Notes: generated by a model from the letters alone, not told the origin. Positions 7,094-16,443 are shown, counted from the first letter of the stretch. The stretch: 64,000 nucleotides of DNA from [Clostridium] saccharolyticum WM1 (GCF_000144625.1 NC_014376.1:124001-188000); one strand, 5' to 3'. Numbers and translations are program-made.

Positions 7094-8767
7094 TTATATA
7101 CTGGCAAGCCGTTCAAAAAGGTTATTCACATCAATCTGCCCATGGCCCCATATGTTATTGGGATAAATGTTTGAGCTGCTGCGGGCCGCCCCGTTTATTA
7201 AGAGGCGGTTAACATTGTTACCGGTCATTCTTGGATAATTTCCTCTGACAATGGCCCATTCAAGAACCATAGCAACGATCCCGGTCGCTTGGGCCGCCGA
7301 CGCTCCTGTACCAGTCACAGTTCCATACATGTTTCCCGGGACCGCGCAGGTAAGCTGATAGCCTGGTGCAGCCAGGTCTGGTTTGATCTCTCCGATCCTT
7401 GTAAAGCCTCTGCTGGATTCCGGCAGAATGCTGTTATTGGCATCATTGTAGCCGGCCACTGTTAATTGGTGTCTCCCGTTTCCAGGTGAGGTCAGGGTGG
7501 TATCAGGATTAGAGTTAAGGAAATACGTCTCTCTTGTGATTAAGTCTCCGGAAGGCAGCCAGGAATGGAAGGCAAAGGGTTCGTTTTCTATGCTTTGCAC
7601 CCGCAGGTACCAGATGCCGGGAAGGAGATTGTTAAACCGGAGCAGAATGAGCTGGTCACCGCTCTCCTCCTCAAATATGGTATTGTTGACGTAGATGGTG
7701 GTCTGGTTAAATATGAAACTGAACCTCCTGCATTGATTAAAGGAAGGAAATACCGGCTGGGTGGATTCCCGGTTGGGAGAGGAAATATCCACGGAAAGCC
7801 TTGCCGGAGCGTAAGACCAGATTTCCATGGAAAACATCTTGTCATTGCTCCCGACCCTTAGCTCGAAATCATTGTAGTAAGGGGCCCCGGTGGTGGAGTT
7901 AAAATAATGCCTTTGATTGTTTCCTTCATTTCCTGCTGAAACGCAGATTCCGATACCCGGAAGCAATGAGAGATAATCAATATAACTGTCCATAGCACCT
8001 CTGCCGTCGTGGCCGCCCTGGCTGCTTCCCAAGGCAATGCATACCACAAGAGGACGGTTGAACTGTTGGGAGGCCTGAAATGCATAGCGAATGCCAAGTA
8101 TGATATCGGATTCCTGATAACAGAGAGCGTTTTCCGGAACAAAAAATAATTGTTTTAAATTTTGTTTTGCTTCTTTTAATTTTATGATTACAAGTTCCGC
8201 CTGAGGAACCACGCCGCTGAAGGATTCTGCTGTGTTGGGGCTGCCAGCCAGAACACTGGCAATGGCAGTTCCGTGTCCAATGGAATCTGTGGTTGGAACA
8301 ACGGACAAAGGATTCTCTGCGCTTAAAGCGGTATTGATTTGATCCCTGGTGTATTGGGTGCCGTATGTAAAGGTTTCGGGAGGTGTGCCGCTTTGGTCTG
8401 TCTGGTCCCACATGGTGAGAATACGGGTGGTTCCGTCATTATATTTAAATGCCGGATGCTGGTAATCAATACCTGTATCGATAACGGCCACCAGGACCCC
8501 GCTTCCAAACAGGGCAAGAAAGGGGTTTCTCTGAACCGTTGAGATGCCGGATTTTTCCAGACTGGTGGTGGAAGTGAGGGTATAGAGAAAGGGAAAATTG
8601 TTATAGGGGTGCCGGCCTAAATCACAGGGGTTCACGGTGCTGACTGGAACGTGCAGAAGGGAATCCCTTATATCCAAATAGGTAATATTATCTCCAGTAT
8701 CATAGGAAGGAGCCAGAGTATTGCTGATAATTAAGTCATAATAATTATTATCCAAAATTTTTGACAC
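7094..8767 (-). CDS. Subtilisin-like (S8) serine protease, Csp-like
   Basis: The 557-residue protein carries the full S8 catalytic triad: Asp97 in VAVIDTGIDYQHP, His165 in GHGTAIASVLAG and Ser490 in GTGASAAQATG. A beta-rich insertion of about 100 residues separates the N- and C-terminal parts of the catalytic domain. It has no Sec signal peptide, and its length matches the clostridial Csp proteases that activate the spore cortex hydrolase SleC during germination. All three catalytic residues are kept, so it should be active, unlike CspA or CspC pseudoproteases. The start is GTG, preceded by AGGGAGG. Assignment to S8 is firm; the germination role is inferred from length and the missing signal. 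Confidence 0.85.
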   Translation of the reverse strand: MSKILDNNYYDLIISNTLAPSYDTGDNITYLDIRDSLLHVPVSTVNPCDLGRHPYNNFPFLYTLTSTTSLEKSGISTVQRNPFLALFGSGVLVAVIDTGIDYQHPAFKYNDGTTRILTMWDQTDQSGTPPETFTYGTQYTRDQINTALSAENPLSVVPTTDSIGHGTAIASVLAGSPNTAESFSGVVPQAELVIIKLKEAKQNLKQLFFVPENALCYQESDIILGIRYAFQASQQFNRPLVVCIALGSSQGGHDGRGAMDSYIDYLSLLPGIGICVSAGNEGNNQRHYFNSTTGAPYYNDFELRVGSNDKMFSMEIWSYAPARLSVDISSPNRESTQPVFPSFNQCRRFSFIFNQTTIYVNNTIFEEESGDQLILLRFNNLLPGIWYLRVQSIENEPFAFHSWLPSGDLITRETYFLNSNPDTTLTSPGNGRHQLTVAGYNDANNSILPESSRGFTRIGEIKPDLAAPGYQLTCAVPGNMYGTVTGTGASAAQATGIVAMVLEWAIVRGNYPRMTGNNVNRLLINGAARSSSNIYPNNIWGHGQIDVNNLFERLASI

Positions 8768-8993
8768 GAGTAATCCTCCCTGCTTTTATTGGGTACATAA
8801 TACATTTTATGCGGATAAATATCTATTATGAGAATCTCCTGGAGCATGCCATAGATTCCCGTTTGGACTTGGGGGTTTTTGCCCGGAGGGATTTAAAGCT
8901 GAGCTTCCGGTTTAAGTGTAAGAAATTAGAAGTTGCATCAAGTGGTCACAAAGGTTACAATGAGAGGAAAGAGTATGAAACCCATCGTTTAAC

Positions 8994-9022
8994 TTGACTA
9001 TTTTCGCACATAATGTTATAAA
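8994..9022 (+). promoter_or_regulatory. Sigma-A promoter of PRPP synthetase
   Basis: TTGACT (8994-8999) and TATAAA (9017-9022) are 17 bases apart. The rest of 8768-9063 shows no gene or strong structure. Confidence 0.75.
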
Positions 9023-9063
9023 AGAACCGTTGCATTGTATTAGAAACGTTGGAGGAGAGAAGA

Positions 9064-10242
9064 ATGCTTTACGAAGAAAAAACGATAGAAACCATTCCGG
9101 TAGGTCCGCTGGGTTTGATACCGTTAAAAAGCTGCAAGGAATTGGGAGATAAGGTCAATGATTACCTGGTGTCATGGAGACAGGAGCGGGAGAGCGAGCA
9201 TAAATCTACCATCGCTTTCTCAGGCTATCAGAGGGATTCCTATATAATCGGAGCCAGCACGCCAAGATTTGGAACCGGAGAGGCAAAGGGTACCCTGCAG
9301 GAATCTGTACGCGGCGATGACCTTTATTTCATGGTAGATGTGTGTAACTACAGCCTTACCTATTCCCTTTGCGGGATGACCAACCATATGTCTCCGGATG
9401 ACCACTTTCAGGATTTGAAGCGTCTGATTGCTGCATCGGCAGGAAAAGCCCGCCGAATTAATGTGATCATGCCTTTCTTATACGAAAGCAGACAGCATAA
9501 GAGATCCAGCAGAGAATCCTTGGACTGTGCTCTTGCCCTTCGGGAGCTGGTGAACATGGGAGTGGAGAACATCATTACCTTTGATGCCCACGATCCAAGA
9601 GTTCAGAATGCCATTCCATTAAAGGGTTTTGAGACTGTTCAGCCAATTTACCAGTTTATTAAATACCTGCTGAGGGAAGAGAAGGAGCTGGATATTGACA
9701 GCGAGCATATGATGGTCATCAGCCCGGATGAGGGCGGTATGGGACGAGCCGTATTCTTTGCCAATGTTCTCGGCCTGGATATGGGTATGTTCTATAAGCG
9801 CAGGGATTATACTCAGATCGTCAACGGCCGCAATCCAATCGTTGCCCATGAGTTTCTGGGAAGCAGCGTAGAAGGCAAGGATGTGATCATTGTTGACGAC
9901 ATGATCTCTTCCGGCGAAAGCATGCTTGATGTGGCTAAGGAGCTTAAAAGAAGAAAGGCCAGAAAAGTATTTGTCTGCTCCACTTTTGGCCTGTTTACCA
10001 ACGGTCTTGCAAAGTTTGATGAATACTATGAGAACGGATTCATTGACAGGATTCTTACTACCAATCTGGTATACCAGACTCCTGATCTCTTATCCAGACC
10101 ATACTATATCAATGTTGATATGAGCAAATACATTGCGTTGATCATAGACAATTTAAACCATGACGCCTCCTTAAGTGAGCTTCTGAATCCCACAACCAGA
10201 ATTAACCGGCTTTTAGAACGCTACCGTGCAGGTTACAGGTAA
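9064..10242 (+). CDS. prs: Ribose-phosphate pyrophosphokinase (long form)
   Basis: The enzyme makes PRPP from ribose 5-phosphate and ATP for nucleotide, histidine and tryptophan synthesis. The PRPP-binding loop is seen as VIIVDDMISSGESMLDVA, the metal/pyrophosphate region as FDAHDPRVQNA, and RINVIMPFLYESRQHKR corresponds to the flexible catalytic loop. At 392 residues it is longer than the usual 310-320. The extra length lies in an N-terminal segment and insertions, a form I associate with Lachnospiraceae. The ATG at 9064 follows GGAGGAGAG by 4 bases; an in-frame TTG at 9049 lies before this ribosome site and is discounted. brnQ follows by 9 bases. Confidence 0.92.
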   Translation: MLYEEKTIETIPVGPLGLIPLKSCKELGDKVNDYLVSWRQERESEHKSTIAFSGYQRDSYIIGASTPRFGTGEAKGTLQESVRGDDLYFMVDVCNYSLTYSLCGMTNHMSPDDHFQDLKRLIAASAGKARRINVIMPFLYESRQHKRSSRESLDCALALRELVNMGVENIITFDAHDPRVQNAIPLKGFETVQPIYQFIKYLLREEKELDIDSEHMMVISPDEGGMGRAVFFANVLGLDMGMFYKRRDYTQIVNGRNPIVAHEFLGSSVEGKDVIIVDDMISSGESMLDVAKELKRRKARKVFVCSTFGLFTNGLAKFDEYYENGFIDRILTTNLVYQTPDLLSRPYYINVDMSKYIALIIDNLNHDASLSELLNPTTRINRLLERYRAGYR

Positions 10243-10251
10243 AGCAGGGCC

Positions 10252-11574
10252 ATGGAAAAATTATCGAAGCAGAAACTGATCTTAGTGGGTCTTACACTTT
10301 TCTCCATGTTTTTTGGGGCGGGAAATCTCATTTTTCCGCCCTATTTGGGTGCTTTGGCAGGAACCAGTACATGGACGGCCATGACCGGCTTTGCGGTAAC
10401 AGCGATCGGGTTTCCAGTCCTTGGCGTGGTAGCAGTGGCCAGGTCCGGCGGTCTGGCCAGACTGGCCGGCCGCGTTCATCCGAAATTTGCATTTATCTTC
10501 ACACTGCTTATCTATCTGTCCATAGGGCCGTGTCTTGCCATTCCCAGAACTGCCAGCACATCTTTTGAGATGGCAGTGGTCCCTTTTTTAAAAGAAGGAA
10601 GCTCAGGAGCATTTATCCAGTTCCTTTATTCGGCTTTTTTCTTTGCCGCAGCGTTTGCTGTATCTTTAAAGCCGGACAGGTTGACGGACAGGCTGGGGAA
10701 AATACTGACTCCCTGTCTTCTGGCTTTGATCGTGGTAATTTTTGCAGGCTGCATGGTCCATCCGGCAGGCTCCTACGGGACTCCGGAAAAGGCTTATGGA
10801 TCCAATCCCTTTGTAAAAGGATTTCTTGAAGGGTATTTGACCATGGATACCATTGCCGCCCTGAATTTTGGAATTATTATTTCTTTGAATGTACAGGCAA
10901 TGGGAGTCAAACAAGAGGCCTCTGTGGTCAGAGAGACGATTAAAGCAGGTTTTATCGCTGGAGGAGTCCTTCTCCTGGTATACAGCGCTCTGGCTCACGT
11001 AGGAGCCGTTACAGGCGGTACCTTGGGACTGGGAGAAAACGGTGCCCAGACCTTAAACCAGGCGGTACGTTTTTTATATGGGAACGTAGGGCTTGTGATG
11101 CTGGCCGCTGTCTTCTTTATTGCCTGCTTAAATACATGTATCGGACTTATCAGCTGCTGCAGCAGGTATTTCAGTACCATTATACCCAGGGTGGGGTATA
11201 GTGCCTGGGCGTTTCTTTTTGCCATGGTGAGTTTGGTGGTCTCCAATATCGGCCTTAACAAAATACTGGAAGTCTCTGTTCCGGTGCTAAATGCCATTTA
11301 TCCGGTAGCCATTGTTCTTATTCTGCTGTCCTTTGCCTTCCGGGATGGAAGGCGGTGGAAGGCAGTTTATGTTTGTTCCATAGGCTTTACCGGAACCGCC
11401 AGCGTGCTTTTGGCTCTGGAGCAGGCAGGCTTTGTCTTTTTAAATGCCGGACTTTCCAGACTTCCTCTTTATAATGTGGGACTTGGATGGATGGGGCCTG
11501 CGTTTGCAGGGATCGCTGCCGGTGCCCTGGCCGGTATTGGAGGAAAGAGATATGGACAGGAAGGAAGTCGCTGA
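10252..11574 (+). CDS. brnQ: Branched-chain amino acid transporter (LIVCS family)
   Basis: This 440-residue membrane protein with about 12 hydrophobic segments is a BrnQ-type cation-coupled importer of leucine, isoleucine and valine. The N-terminal LFSMFFGAGNLIFPPYLG is the diagnostic family sequence. GPCLAIPRTASTSFEM and CLNTCIGLISCCSRYF are further conserved blocks. It begins 9 bases after the PRPP synthetase stop and lacks a strong ribosome site, suggesting co-transcription. No T-box or leucine-responsive leader is visible. Its stop codon is followed within two bases by a 17-bp tandem repeat array and then a terminator. Confidence 0.94.
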   Translation: MEKLSKQKLILVGLTLFSMFFGAGNLIFPPYLGALAGTSTWTAMTGFAVTAIGFPVLGVVAVARSGGLARLAGRVHPKFAFIFTLLIYLSIGPCLAIPRTASTSFEMAVVPFLKEGSSGAFIQFLYSAFFFAAAFAVSLKPDRLTDRLGKILTPCLLALIVVIFAGCMVHPAGSYGTPEKAYGSNPFVKGFLEGYLTMDTIAALNFGIIISLNVQAMGVKQEASVVRETIKAGFIAGGVLLLVYSALAHVGAVTGGTLGLGENGAQTLNQAVRFLYGNVGLVMLAAVFFIACLNTCIGLISCCSRYFSTIIPRVGYSAWAFLFAMVSLVVSNIGLNKILEVSVPVLNAIYPVAIVLILLSFAFRDGRRWKAVYVCSIGFTGTASVLLALEQAGFVFLNAGLSRLPLYNVGLGWMGPAFAGIAAGALAGIGGKRYGQEGSR

Positions 11575-11576
11575 TA

Positions 11577-11725
11577 GGAGGGCACACTGGTGGAAAGCAG
11601 AACTGGTAGGAAGGCACAACTGGTGGAAGGCAGAACTGGTAGGAAAGCAAAACTGATTGGAAGGCAGAACTGGTAGGAAAGCAGAACTGATTGGAAGGCA
11701 GAACTGGTAGGAATGCAGTACTGAT
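11577..11725. repeat. 17-bp tandem repeat array, nine copies
   Basis: Nine head-to-tail copies of a 15-17 bp unit with consensus GGAAGGCAGAACTGGTA start at 11577, 11592, 11609, 11625, 11642, 11659, 11676, 11693 and 11710. Copies 4 and 6 share an ACTGATT ending while their neighbours end ACTGGTA, so a 34-bp higher-order period is visible. It is entirely noncoding and lies in the 3' untranslated region of brnQ. There are no spacers, so it is not CRISPR. Confidence 0.9.
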
Positions 11726-11743
11726 GGAAAAATAGTAACGATG

Positions 11744-11793
11744 AAAAAAGACTGTCCGGAAGGCGGAGGATCCTTCTGGACAGTCTTTTTTTG
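11744..11793. terminator. Bidirectional terminator after brnQ
   Basis: AAAGACTGTCCGGAAGG pairs with CCTTC-GGACAGTCTTT (one mismatch). T residues follow on the plus strand, and an A tract precedes it that would serve the minus strand. Confidence 0.85.
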
Positions 11794-11821
11794 CTTCCCG
11801 GAACATTGAGTTCCGGGAAGC
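11793..11821. repeat. Perfect 12-bp inverted repeat
   Basis: GCTTCCCGGAAC (11793-11804) and its exact complement (11810-11821) flank a 5-base loop, immediately after the brnQ terminator. No T tract follows. The following 11822-11941 region has no gene; TGAATACCGG occurs twice in it. Confidence 0.7.
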
Positions 11822-11941
11822 CGGATAGATTCTTCCATGAATACCGGAGCAGGCAAAAGTATGATAGCAGCAGTTGAAGCCAGTGAATACCGGCAGTCAA
11901 GCAGGCGATGCAGACACTTTATATCTCAATTTTTTACTGGG

Positions 11942-13804
11942 TCATATCTCAACAAGATGGTAAGGGATTAAGTTCGCTGTCAGCATCTGGGCCTCCCGCT
12001 GATGGCAGGTAAAGATGATGACCTGGTCGGAATAAGCATTTACCAGCCACTTTAAGGCAGTCTTAAGTCTGTCATCGTCATACAGCACAAAGCTGTCGTC
12101 AAATATGAACGGCATACGCTCTGTACCTTCCTGTATCAGTGTAGCGGCCGCCAGACGAAGTGCCAGATATACCTGGTCCATGGTACCGCTGCTGACCTGT
12201 TCTAGTGGAACCAGTTTTGTTTTCGTATTCAAAAATACATTCAGGTTCTCATCCACGCTCATGCTGGTATAAATTCCTCCAGTGATCCCTGCAATGAGGT
12301 CGGAGGCTGTTTTATTCAAATACAAGCCAAAGGAGTCTCTGATTGAGGTTGAGAGGCTAGTCATGGTTTCCAGAGCCAGGTCAATGGCAGAAATTTCCTC
12401 CCGTATCCGGTCGTTTTCCGTCAGGATGTGCTTAAGCCCTTCTGCCTGAGTTTTGCAGCTAGACAAATGCTCCAGCTTCTTTTCCAGCTCCCACTGGCTT
12501 TTCTGTTGTTTTTCAATGGATTCTCCGCAGTTTTCCTGCTTTTTCGAAAGATCCTCCAGCTCGGCCGCCTTCTGTGCGATGACCGCCTCGGATTTGGAGA
12601 CAGCAGAGCATAAGCGGGTAAATTCCGCCATCCTGGTCTGGAAGGCCCGAAGGGCTTCCGGGGAGATATCGGTAGTTCCCAAATGTCTGGAAAGGATCTC
12701 CTGAAGGATCTTGGCACTCATTTCCATGTCCTTTTGGCTGTGTCTCAGGCGTAAAAACAGGATCAGGCCGATCAGGTAGAAAATAGTGGCTGTTCCAATG
12801 AAAATGCCCAGCAAAAGAATGAGGTCCAGTCCATAATAGGCGGTAAAATAATTTGCTTCTCCCAGATAGTAAAGGACGCCAGTGCCGCATAAAAGCAGGG
12901 TTGCAATAAACAGGGAAAGGACGGAGAGTATTTTTCTTGGTTTTCTGTTGCAGGATTCTTTGGCTTCCCTATACTCTTCATAGCTTTCCTGAGCCTTTGC
13001 CAGACAGGCGTTTATGGAGGACTGGTCAGAAAACTGGTTGCTGGACAGCACCTGCCTGCCCCTTGCCGCCTTTTGCAGAAGCTCCTCCTTCTCCTTCTGC
13101 TGTTCTTCAATGGAGGATTTGATATGAGAACGGAGCTTTTGGTATTCCTGGATCTGATTTTCATATTCCGGAGATGAGATTTCTTTTTCCGTATTGCGTA
13201 TCTCGCTTAACAATGAGGTATAGGTACGGGCCGCCTCAGGAACCATCTGGGATTCTAAATCTTTTCTCTGGGATTTCAAAAAGGCGGCGGCTTTCGTGAT
13301 GTTAAGGGACAGGTTTCCTGTTGTGTTTAAGTTGGCAATGTAATTCTTAAGTTCAGAAACCATTCCCTCATCGGTAGCACTTTTAAGCTGGCCGATGCTG
13401 ACCGTATTAATGTAGGCGGCTTCGCTGAGACCGCATAATAAATCGTCTAAAAATGCCTTCGTAGGTTCTATTTCCCGTCCGGCGGTTTCGTCTACGATCT
13501 TAAATTCCTTTTTGTTTTTCTGGAACGTGCGTTCGATCCGGTAGATGTGATCCTTGTGCTCAAGCCGTATCTGTCCTTCATAGGTACCGCTGTTTTCCCA
13601 GGGTTCATATTTTGTATAAAGGTCATTCCGTGAGGCACGGCCTCTCTGACGCTCAATACCGAAAAGCATTCCCCGTATAAACGTATGAATGGTGGATTTT
13701 CCGGCCTCATTCTTGCCGTATACAATATTCAGCCCATCCCGGAAGGTAAGGTTTCTGCCATGGAATTTCCCAAAGCCATTGATATAGAGATCAATTATTT
13801 TCAT
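11942..13804 (-). CDS. YhaN/SbcC-like AAA ATPase with membrane hairpin
   Basis: The 620-residue protein has split ATPase halves of the SMC/Rad50 type. Walker A is YGKNEAGKST (29-38) near the N-terminus; an ABC-type signature LEQVSSGTMDQVYLAL (about 530-545) and Walker B PFIFDDSFV lie near the C-terminus. Coiled coils fill about 190-285 and 355-500. Two adjacent hydrophobic segments at about 290-352 interrupt the coil, as in Bacillus YhaN, while no CxxC zinc hook is present. Such ATPases work with an SbcD/YhaO nuclease on DNA ends. The nuclease gene lies directly upstream (3-base gap). It is shorter than typical YhaN (near 960 residues). Confidence 0.85.
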   Translation of the reverse strand: MKIIDLYINGFGKFHGRNLTFRDGLNIVYGKNEAGKSTIHTFIRGMLFGIERQRGRASRNDLYTKYEPWENSGTYEGQIRLEHKDHIYRIERTFQKNKKEFKIVDETAGREIEPTKAFLDDLLCGLSEAAYINTVSIGQLKSATDEGMVSELKNYIANLNTTGNLSLNITKAAAFLKSQRKDLESQMVPEAARTYTSLLSEIRNTEKEISSPEYENQIQEYQKLRSHIKSSIEEQQKEKEELLQKAARGRQVLSSNQFSDQSSINACLAKAQESYEEYREAKESCNRKPRKILSVLSLFIATLLLCGTGVLYYLGEANYFTAYYGLDLILLLGIFIGTATIFYLIGLILFLRLRHSQKDMEMSAKILQEILSRHLGTTDISPEALRAFQTRMAEFTRLCSAVSKSEAVIAQKAAELEDLSKKQENCGESIEKQQKSQWELEKKLEHLSSCKTQAEGLKHILTENDRIREEISAIDLALETMTSLSTSIRDSFGLYLNKTASDLIAGITGGIYTSMSVDENLNVFLNTKTKLVPLEQVSSGTMDQVYLALRLAAATLIQEGTERMPFIFDDSFVLYDDDRLKTALKWLVNAYSDQVIIFTCHQREAQMLTANLIPYHLVEI

Positions 13805-13807
13805 GGG

Positions 13808-14878
13808 TCAGCTCCTTTCGTCCGTTGTACGAAGCAATGCATTGATGCCGTAATGAAGGGCCTTTTTTTCCACCGGGCTCATCTCAGGCTTTTGAAGGGC
13901 CTGGATATAAAATCCGATCATATCGCTTGGGTGTTCGGCAAACAAGGCGGAAAAGTCATACTGAGGCTCGGATTCGTCAATGATTTCCATAATCTTAAAC
14001 CGGGTGGAAAGCATCTCCAAGTCAAAGGAAATATCCGGATCCCTCATGCCCCGGATCCGGAACCGGAATATGTTTTCAGGCCCCCGGTTCTGGATTTCCT
14101 GGGTAATTTTCATGGCAAGTTCTGTATTGGTAGTTGCTGTTGTCACATTGACGGCCAGGGAGATGTATTGAAGCTTTGCCATGGGTATAAACTTTAAGGA
14201 AGTCACCATACGGGTCACTTCATTGATCTCTCCCACCATCATACCGTGCTGGCCGGATTCCGTTTTGTCCAGAGGCTCCAGGGAGCCGGCAAATGCCATG
14301 CGGTTTTCCAAAAGGATCTCCGGACGGTGGATATGCCCCATGGCTATATAGGAAAAGTCCAGATTGGCCATGGCGCCCTTGTCAAAGGGGATGTGGTTGG
14401 CATCCCCGCCATGGCCAAGAAGAACATGGATGCGTCCGTTGTTTGGTACCTTTAAATGATCCAGGCGGTTTTCCGGAATCTCAGGCGTATGGTAACTGAA
14501 GCCGTAAACCTCCGTATTGATTTCCTTAAAGTAAACGCTTTCCAGCTCCTTACCCATGAGGTACGATACATTGGGTGCCCAGGAAAAGCTTAGCAGGGCG
14601 GAGTTGCTCCGGATGCGGTCATGGTTGCCGGCAATGATGACCACGTGGACCTCCGGTATGGTGGAAAAAAGATAATTTACTTCTTTAAGATCCCTGGCAA
14701 GGGGCTGCCGGTGAAATAAGTCTCCGGAAATAAAGAGGCAGTTGGCCTCCAGGGACTTTGCCTGGCTGACCGCCTTTGCGAAGGTGTCCCTGATGTCCTG
14801 ATACCGTTCCTTGCTCCACGGTTTGTCGCTGTCCGGGCTCATACCCCAATGAACATCTGCAATATGTATGAATTTCAT
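13808..14878 (-). CDS. YhaO/SbcD-like metallophosphoesterase (nuclease)
   Basis: The 356-residue protein has all calcineurin-type phosphoesterase motifs: HIADVHWG at the N-terminus, FISGDLFHR, IAGNHDR, LGHGG and MGHIH, which bind two metal ions. This is the architecture of SbcD/Mre11/YhaO nucleases. A longer frame reaches 14905, but the ATG at 14878 gives the canonical MKFIHIADVH start, with GAGG 8 bases upstream. It is co-transcribed with the YhaN-like ATPase, and the two probably form a DNA end-processing complex, perhaps at the membrane given the partner's hydrophobic hairpin. The function is inferred from family and pairing. Confidence 0.88.
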   Translation of the reverse strand: MKFIHIADVHWGMSPDSDKPWSKERYQDIRDTFAKAVSQAKSLEANCLFISGDLFHRQPLARDLKEVNYLFSTIPEVHVVIIAGNHDRIRSNSALLSFSWAPNVSYLMGKELESVYFKEINTEVYGFSYHTPEIPENRLDHLKVPNNGRIHVLLGHGGDANHIPFDKGAMANLDFSYIAMGHIHRPEILLENRMAFAGSLEPLDKTESGQHGMMVGEINEVTRMVTSLKFIPMAKLQYISLAVNVTTATTNTELAMKITQEIQNRGPENIFRFRIRGMRDPDISFDLEMLSTRFKIMEIIDESEPQYDFSALFAEHPSDMIGFYIQALQKPEMSPVEKKALHYGINALLRTTDERS

Positions 14879-14944
14879 TGTCATTACCTCGCTGGTCTTC
14901 TGCACAAATAGTTACAGTACTCTCCATGGCTGAACGAAAACCAC

Positions 14945-14973
14945 AAATTCCCTGCCGGTGAGGAAGGGAATTT
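14945..14973 (-). terminator. Possible asnS terminator
   Basis: AAATTCCCT (14945-14953) and AGGGAATTT (14965-14973) form a perfect 9-base stem downstream of asnS on the minus strand. The following T content is modest. Confidence 0.5.
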
Positions 14974-14984
14974 GCGTTACAGGC

Positions 14985-16376
14985 TTACAGTTCGCAGTTG
15001 TTGACAGTTCTTGGGAATGGAACCACGTCGCGGATATTGGACATACCGGTTAAATACATTACACAGCGCTCAAATCCAAGGCCAAAGCCTGCATGGCGGG
15101 TGGATCCGAATTTTCTTAAGTCAAGGTAGAAGTCATAATCCTCTTTCCTTAGGCCAAGCTCATCCATGCGTGCCACCAGCTTGTCATAATCGTCCTCCCT
15201 CTGACTTCCGCCGATGATCTCCCCGATTCCCGGAACCAGGCAGTCCACGGCAGCTACGGTCTTGTTATCCGGATTCATCTTCATGTAAAAGGCTTTGATT
15301 TCCTTTGGATAGTCCGTTACGAATACAGGCTTTTTATAGAGCTGCTCCGTTAAATAGCGCTCATGCTCGGTTTGCAGGTCACAGCCCCAGAATACTTTAT
15401 AATCAAATTCATCGTTGTGCTTTTCCAGAAGCGCTATCGCCTCCGTATAGGTCACATGGGCGAATTCAGAGTTCAGAACATGATTTAAGCGGTTAAGCAG
15501 CTCCTTGTCCACAAACTGGTTGAAGAAATTCATCTCCTCCGGAGCATGCTCCAGGACGTAGCGGATCACATATTTCAGCATGGATTCCGCCAGCTCCATA
15601 TTGTCGCTTAAATCGGCAAAAGCCATTTCAGGCTCGATCATCCAGAACTCTGCCGCATGGCGTGTGGTATTGGAATTTTCTGCACGGAAGGTAGGCCCAA
15701 AGGTATAAATATTGCGGAATGCCATGGCATAGGTTTCACCATTAAGCTGGCCGCTTACCGTTAGGTTGGTAGGCTTTCCGAAGAAATCCTGGGTGAAATC
15801 CACGGCACCTTCTTCTGTCTTTGGAATATTTGTTAAATCAAGGGTAGTGACCTGAAACATCTCGCCGGCTCCCTCACAGTCGCTTCCCGTGATTATGGGG
15901 GTGTGCACATAGACAAAATCCCTTTCCTGGAAAAACTGGTGAATGGCATAAGCAATCAGAGAACGGACTCGGAAAACAGCCTGGAAGGTATTGGTTCTTG
16001 GACGCAGATGGGAGATGGTCCTTAAATATTCAAAGGAATGGCGTTTTTTCTGAAGGGGATAATCTGGTGCAGAGGCTCCTTCAACCGTGATTTTTTCCGC
16101 TTGAATCTCAAAGGGCTGCTTCGCATCCGGAGTAGCCACCAGGGTACCAGTGACGATGATTGCGGCCCCCACATTTAATTTGGAGATTTCAGAAAAATTA
16201 TCCATGGTGTTATGGTAGACAATCTGTAGTGTTTCAAAATAAGTTCCGTCGTTTAATACGATGAATCCAAATGCCTTGGAATCTCTTAAACTTCTCACCC
16301 AGCCTCCGACCGTAACCTGGGAGTTAAGAAGTGATTCTTTGTTTTTATATATTTGTCTGACAGTGATTAAATCCAT
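14985..16376 (-). CDS. asnS: Asparaginyl-tRNA synthetase
   Basis: The 463-residue protein charges tRNA(Asn) with asparagine. An N-terminal OB-fold (about 15-115, [22 protein letters not shown]) precedes the class IIb catalytic core. Motif 2 is seen around [21 protein letters not shown] and motif 3 around [15 protein letters not shown], with C-terminal DVVPFPRT. The AsnRS-specific pattern, rather than AspRS, is supported by the lack of a large GAD insertion and by the length. It has its own promoter on the minus strand and no T-box leader. Its presence means the organism can charge tRNA(Asn) directly. Confidence 0.96.
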   Translation of the reverse strand: MDLITVRQIYKNKESLLNSQVTVGGWVRSLRDSKAFGFIVLNDGTYFETLQIVYHNTMDNFSEISKLNVGAAIIVTGTLVATPDAKQPFEIQAEKITVEGASAPDYPLQKKRHSFEYLRTISHLRPRTNTFQAVFRVRSLIAYAIHQFFQERDFVYVHTPIITGSDCEGAGEMFQVTTLDLTNIPKTEEGAVDFTQDFFGKPTNLTVSGQLNGETYAMAFRNIYTFGPTFRAENSNTTRHAAEFWMIEPEMAFADLSDNMELAESMLKYVIRYVLEHAPEEMNFFNQFVDKELLNRLNHVLNSEFAHVTYTEAIALLEKHNDEFDYKVFWGCDLQTEHERYLTEQLYKKPVFVTDYPKEIKAFYMKMNPDNKTVAAVDCLVPGIGEIIGGSQREDDYDKLVARMDELGLRKEDYDFYLDLRKFGSTRHAGFGLGFERCVMYLTGMSNIRDVVPFPRTVNNCEL

Positions 16377-16414
16377 ATTGGCTTCTCCTTTTATATGTTC
16401 GCATACTTAGTAAG

Positions 16415-16443
16415 ATTATACTGTATTTCGAGCCTTGATTCAA
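16415..16443 (-). promoter_or_regulatory. Sigma-A promoter of asnS
   Basis: Read on the minus strand, TTGAAT (16443-16438) and TATAAT (16420-16415) have a 17-base spacer. The start codon is about 40 bases downstream of the -10. Confidence 0.8.

Noticed and set aside
8761..8997. Possible 78-codon plus-strand gene before prs
   Set aside because: No ribosome site; it overlaps the start of the subtilase and its end contains the prs promoter.
11577..11725. CRISPR-like array
   Set aside because: The units are contiguous with no unique spacers, and no cas genes are present.
11387..11900. Three overlapping minus-strand frames of about 140 codons with repeated SSAFxPVLPS-type sequence
   Set aside because: They are the reverse-strand reading of the 17-bp tandem repeat and its surroundings; the repeat length is not a multiple of three, so all frames stay open by chance. 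No ribosome site.
13685..14197. Plus-strand open frame of 170 codons
   Set aside because: Antisense to the end of the YhaO-like gene and the start of the YhaN-like gene.
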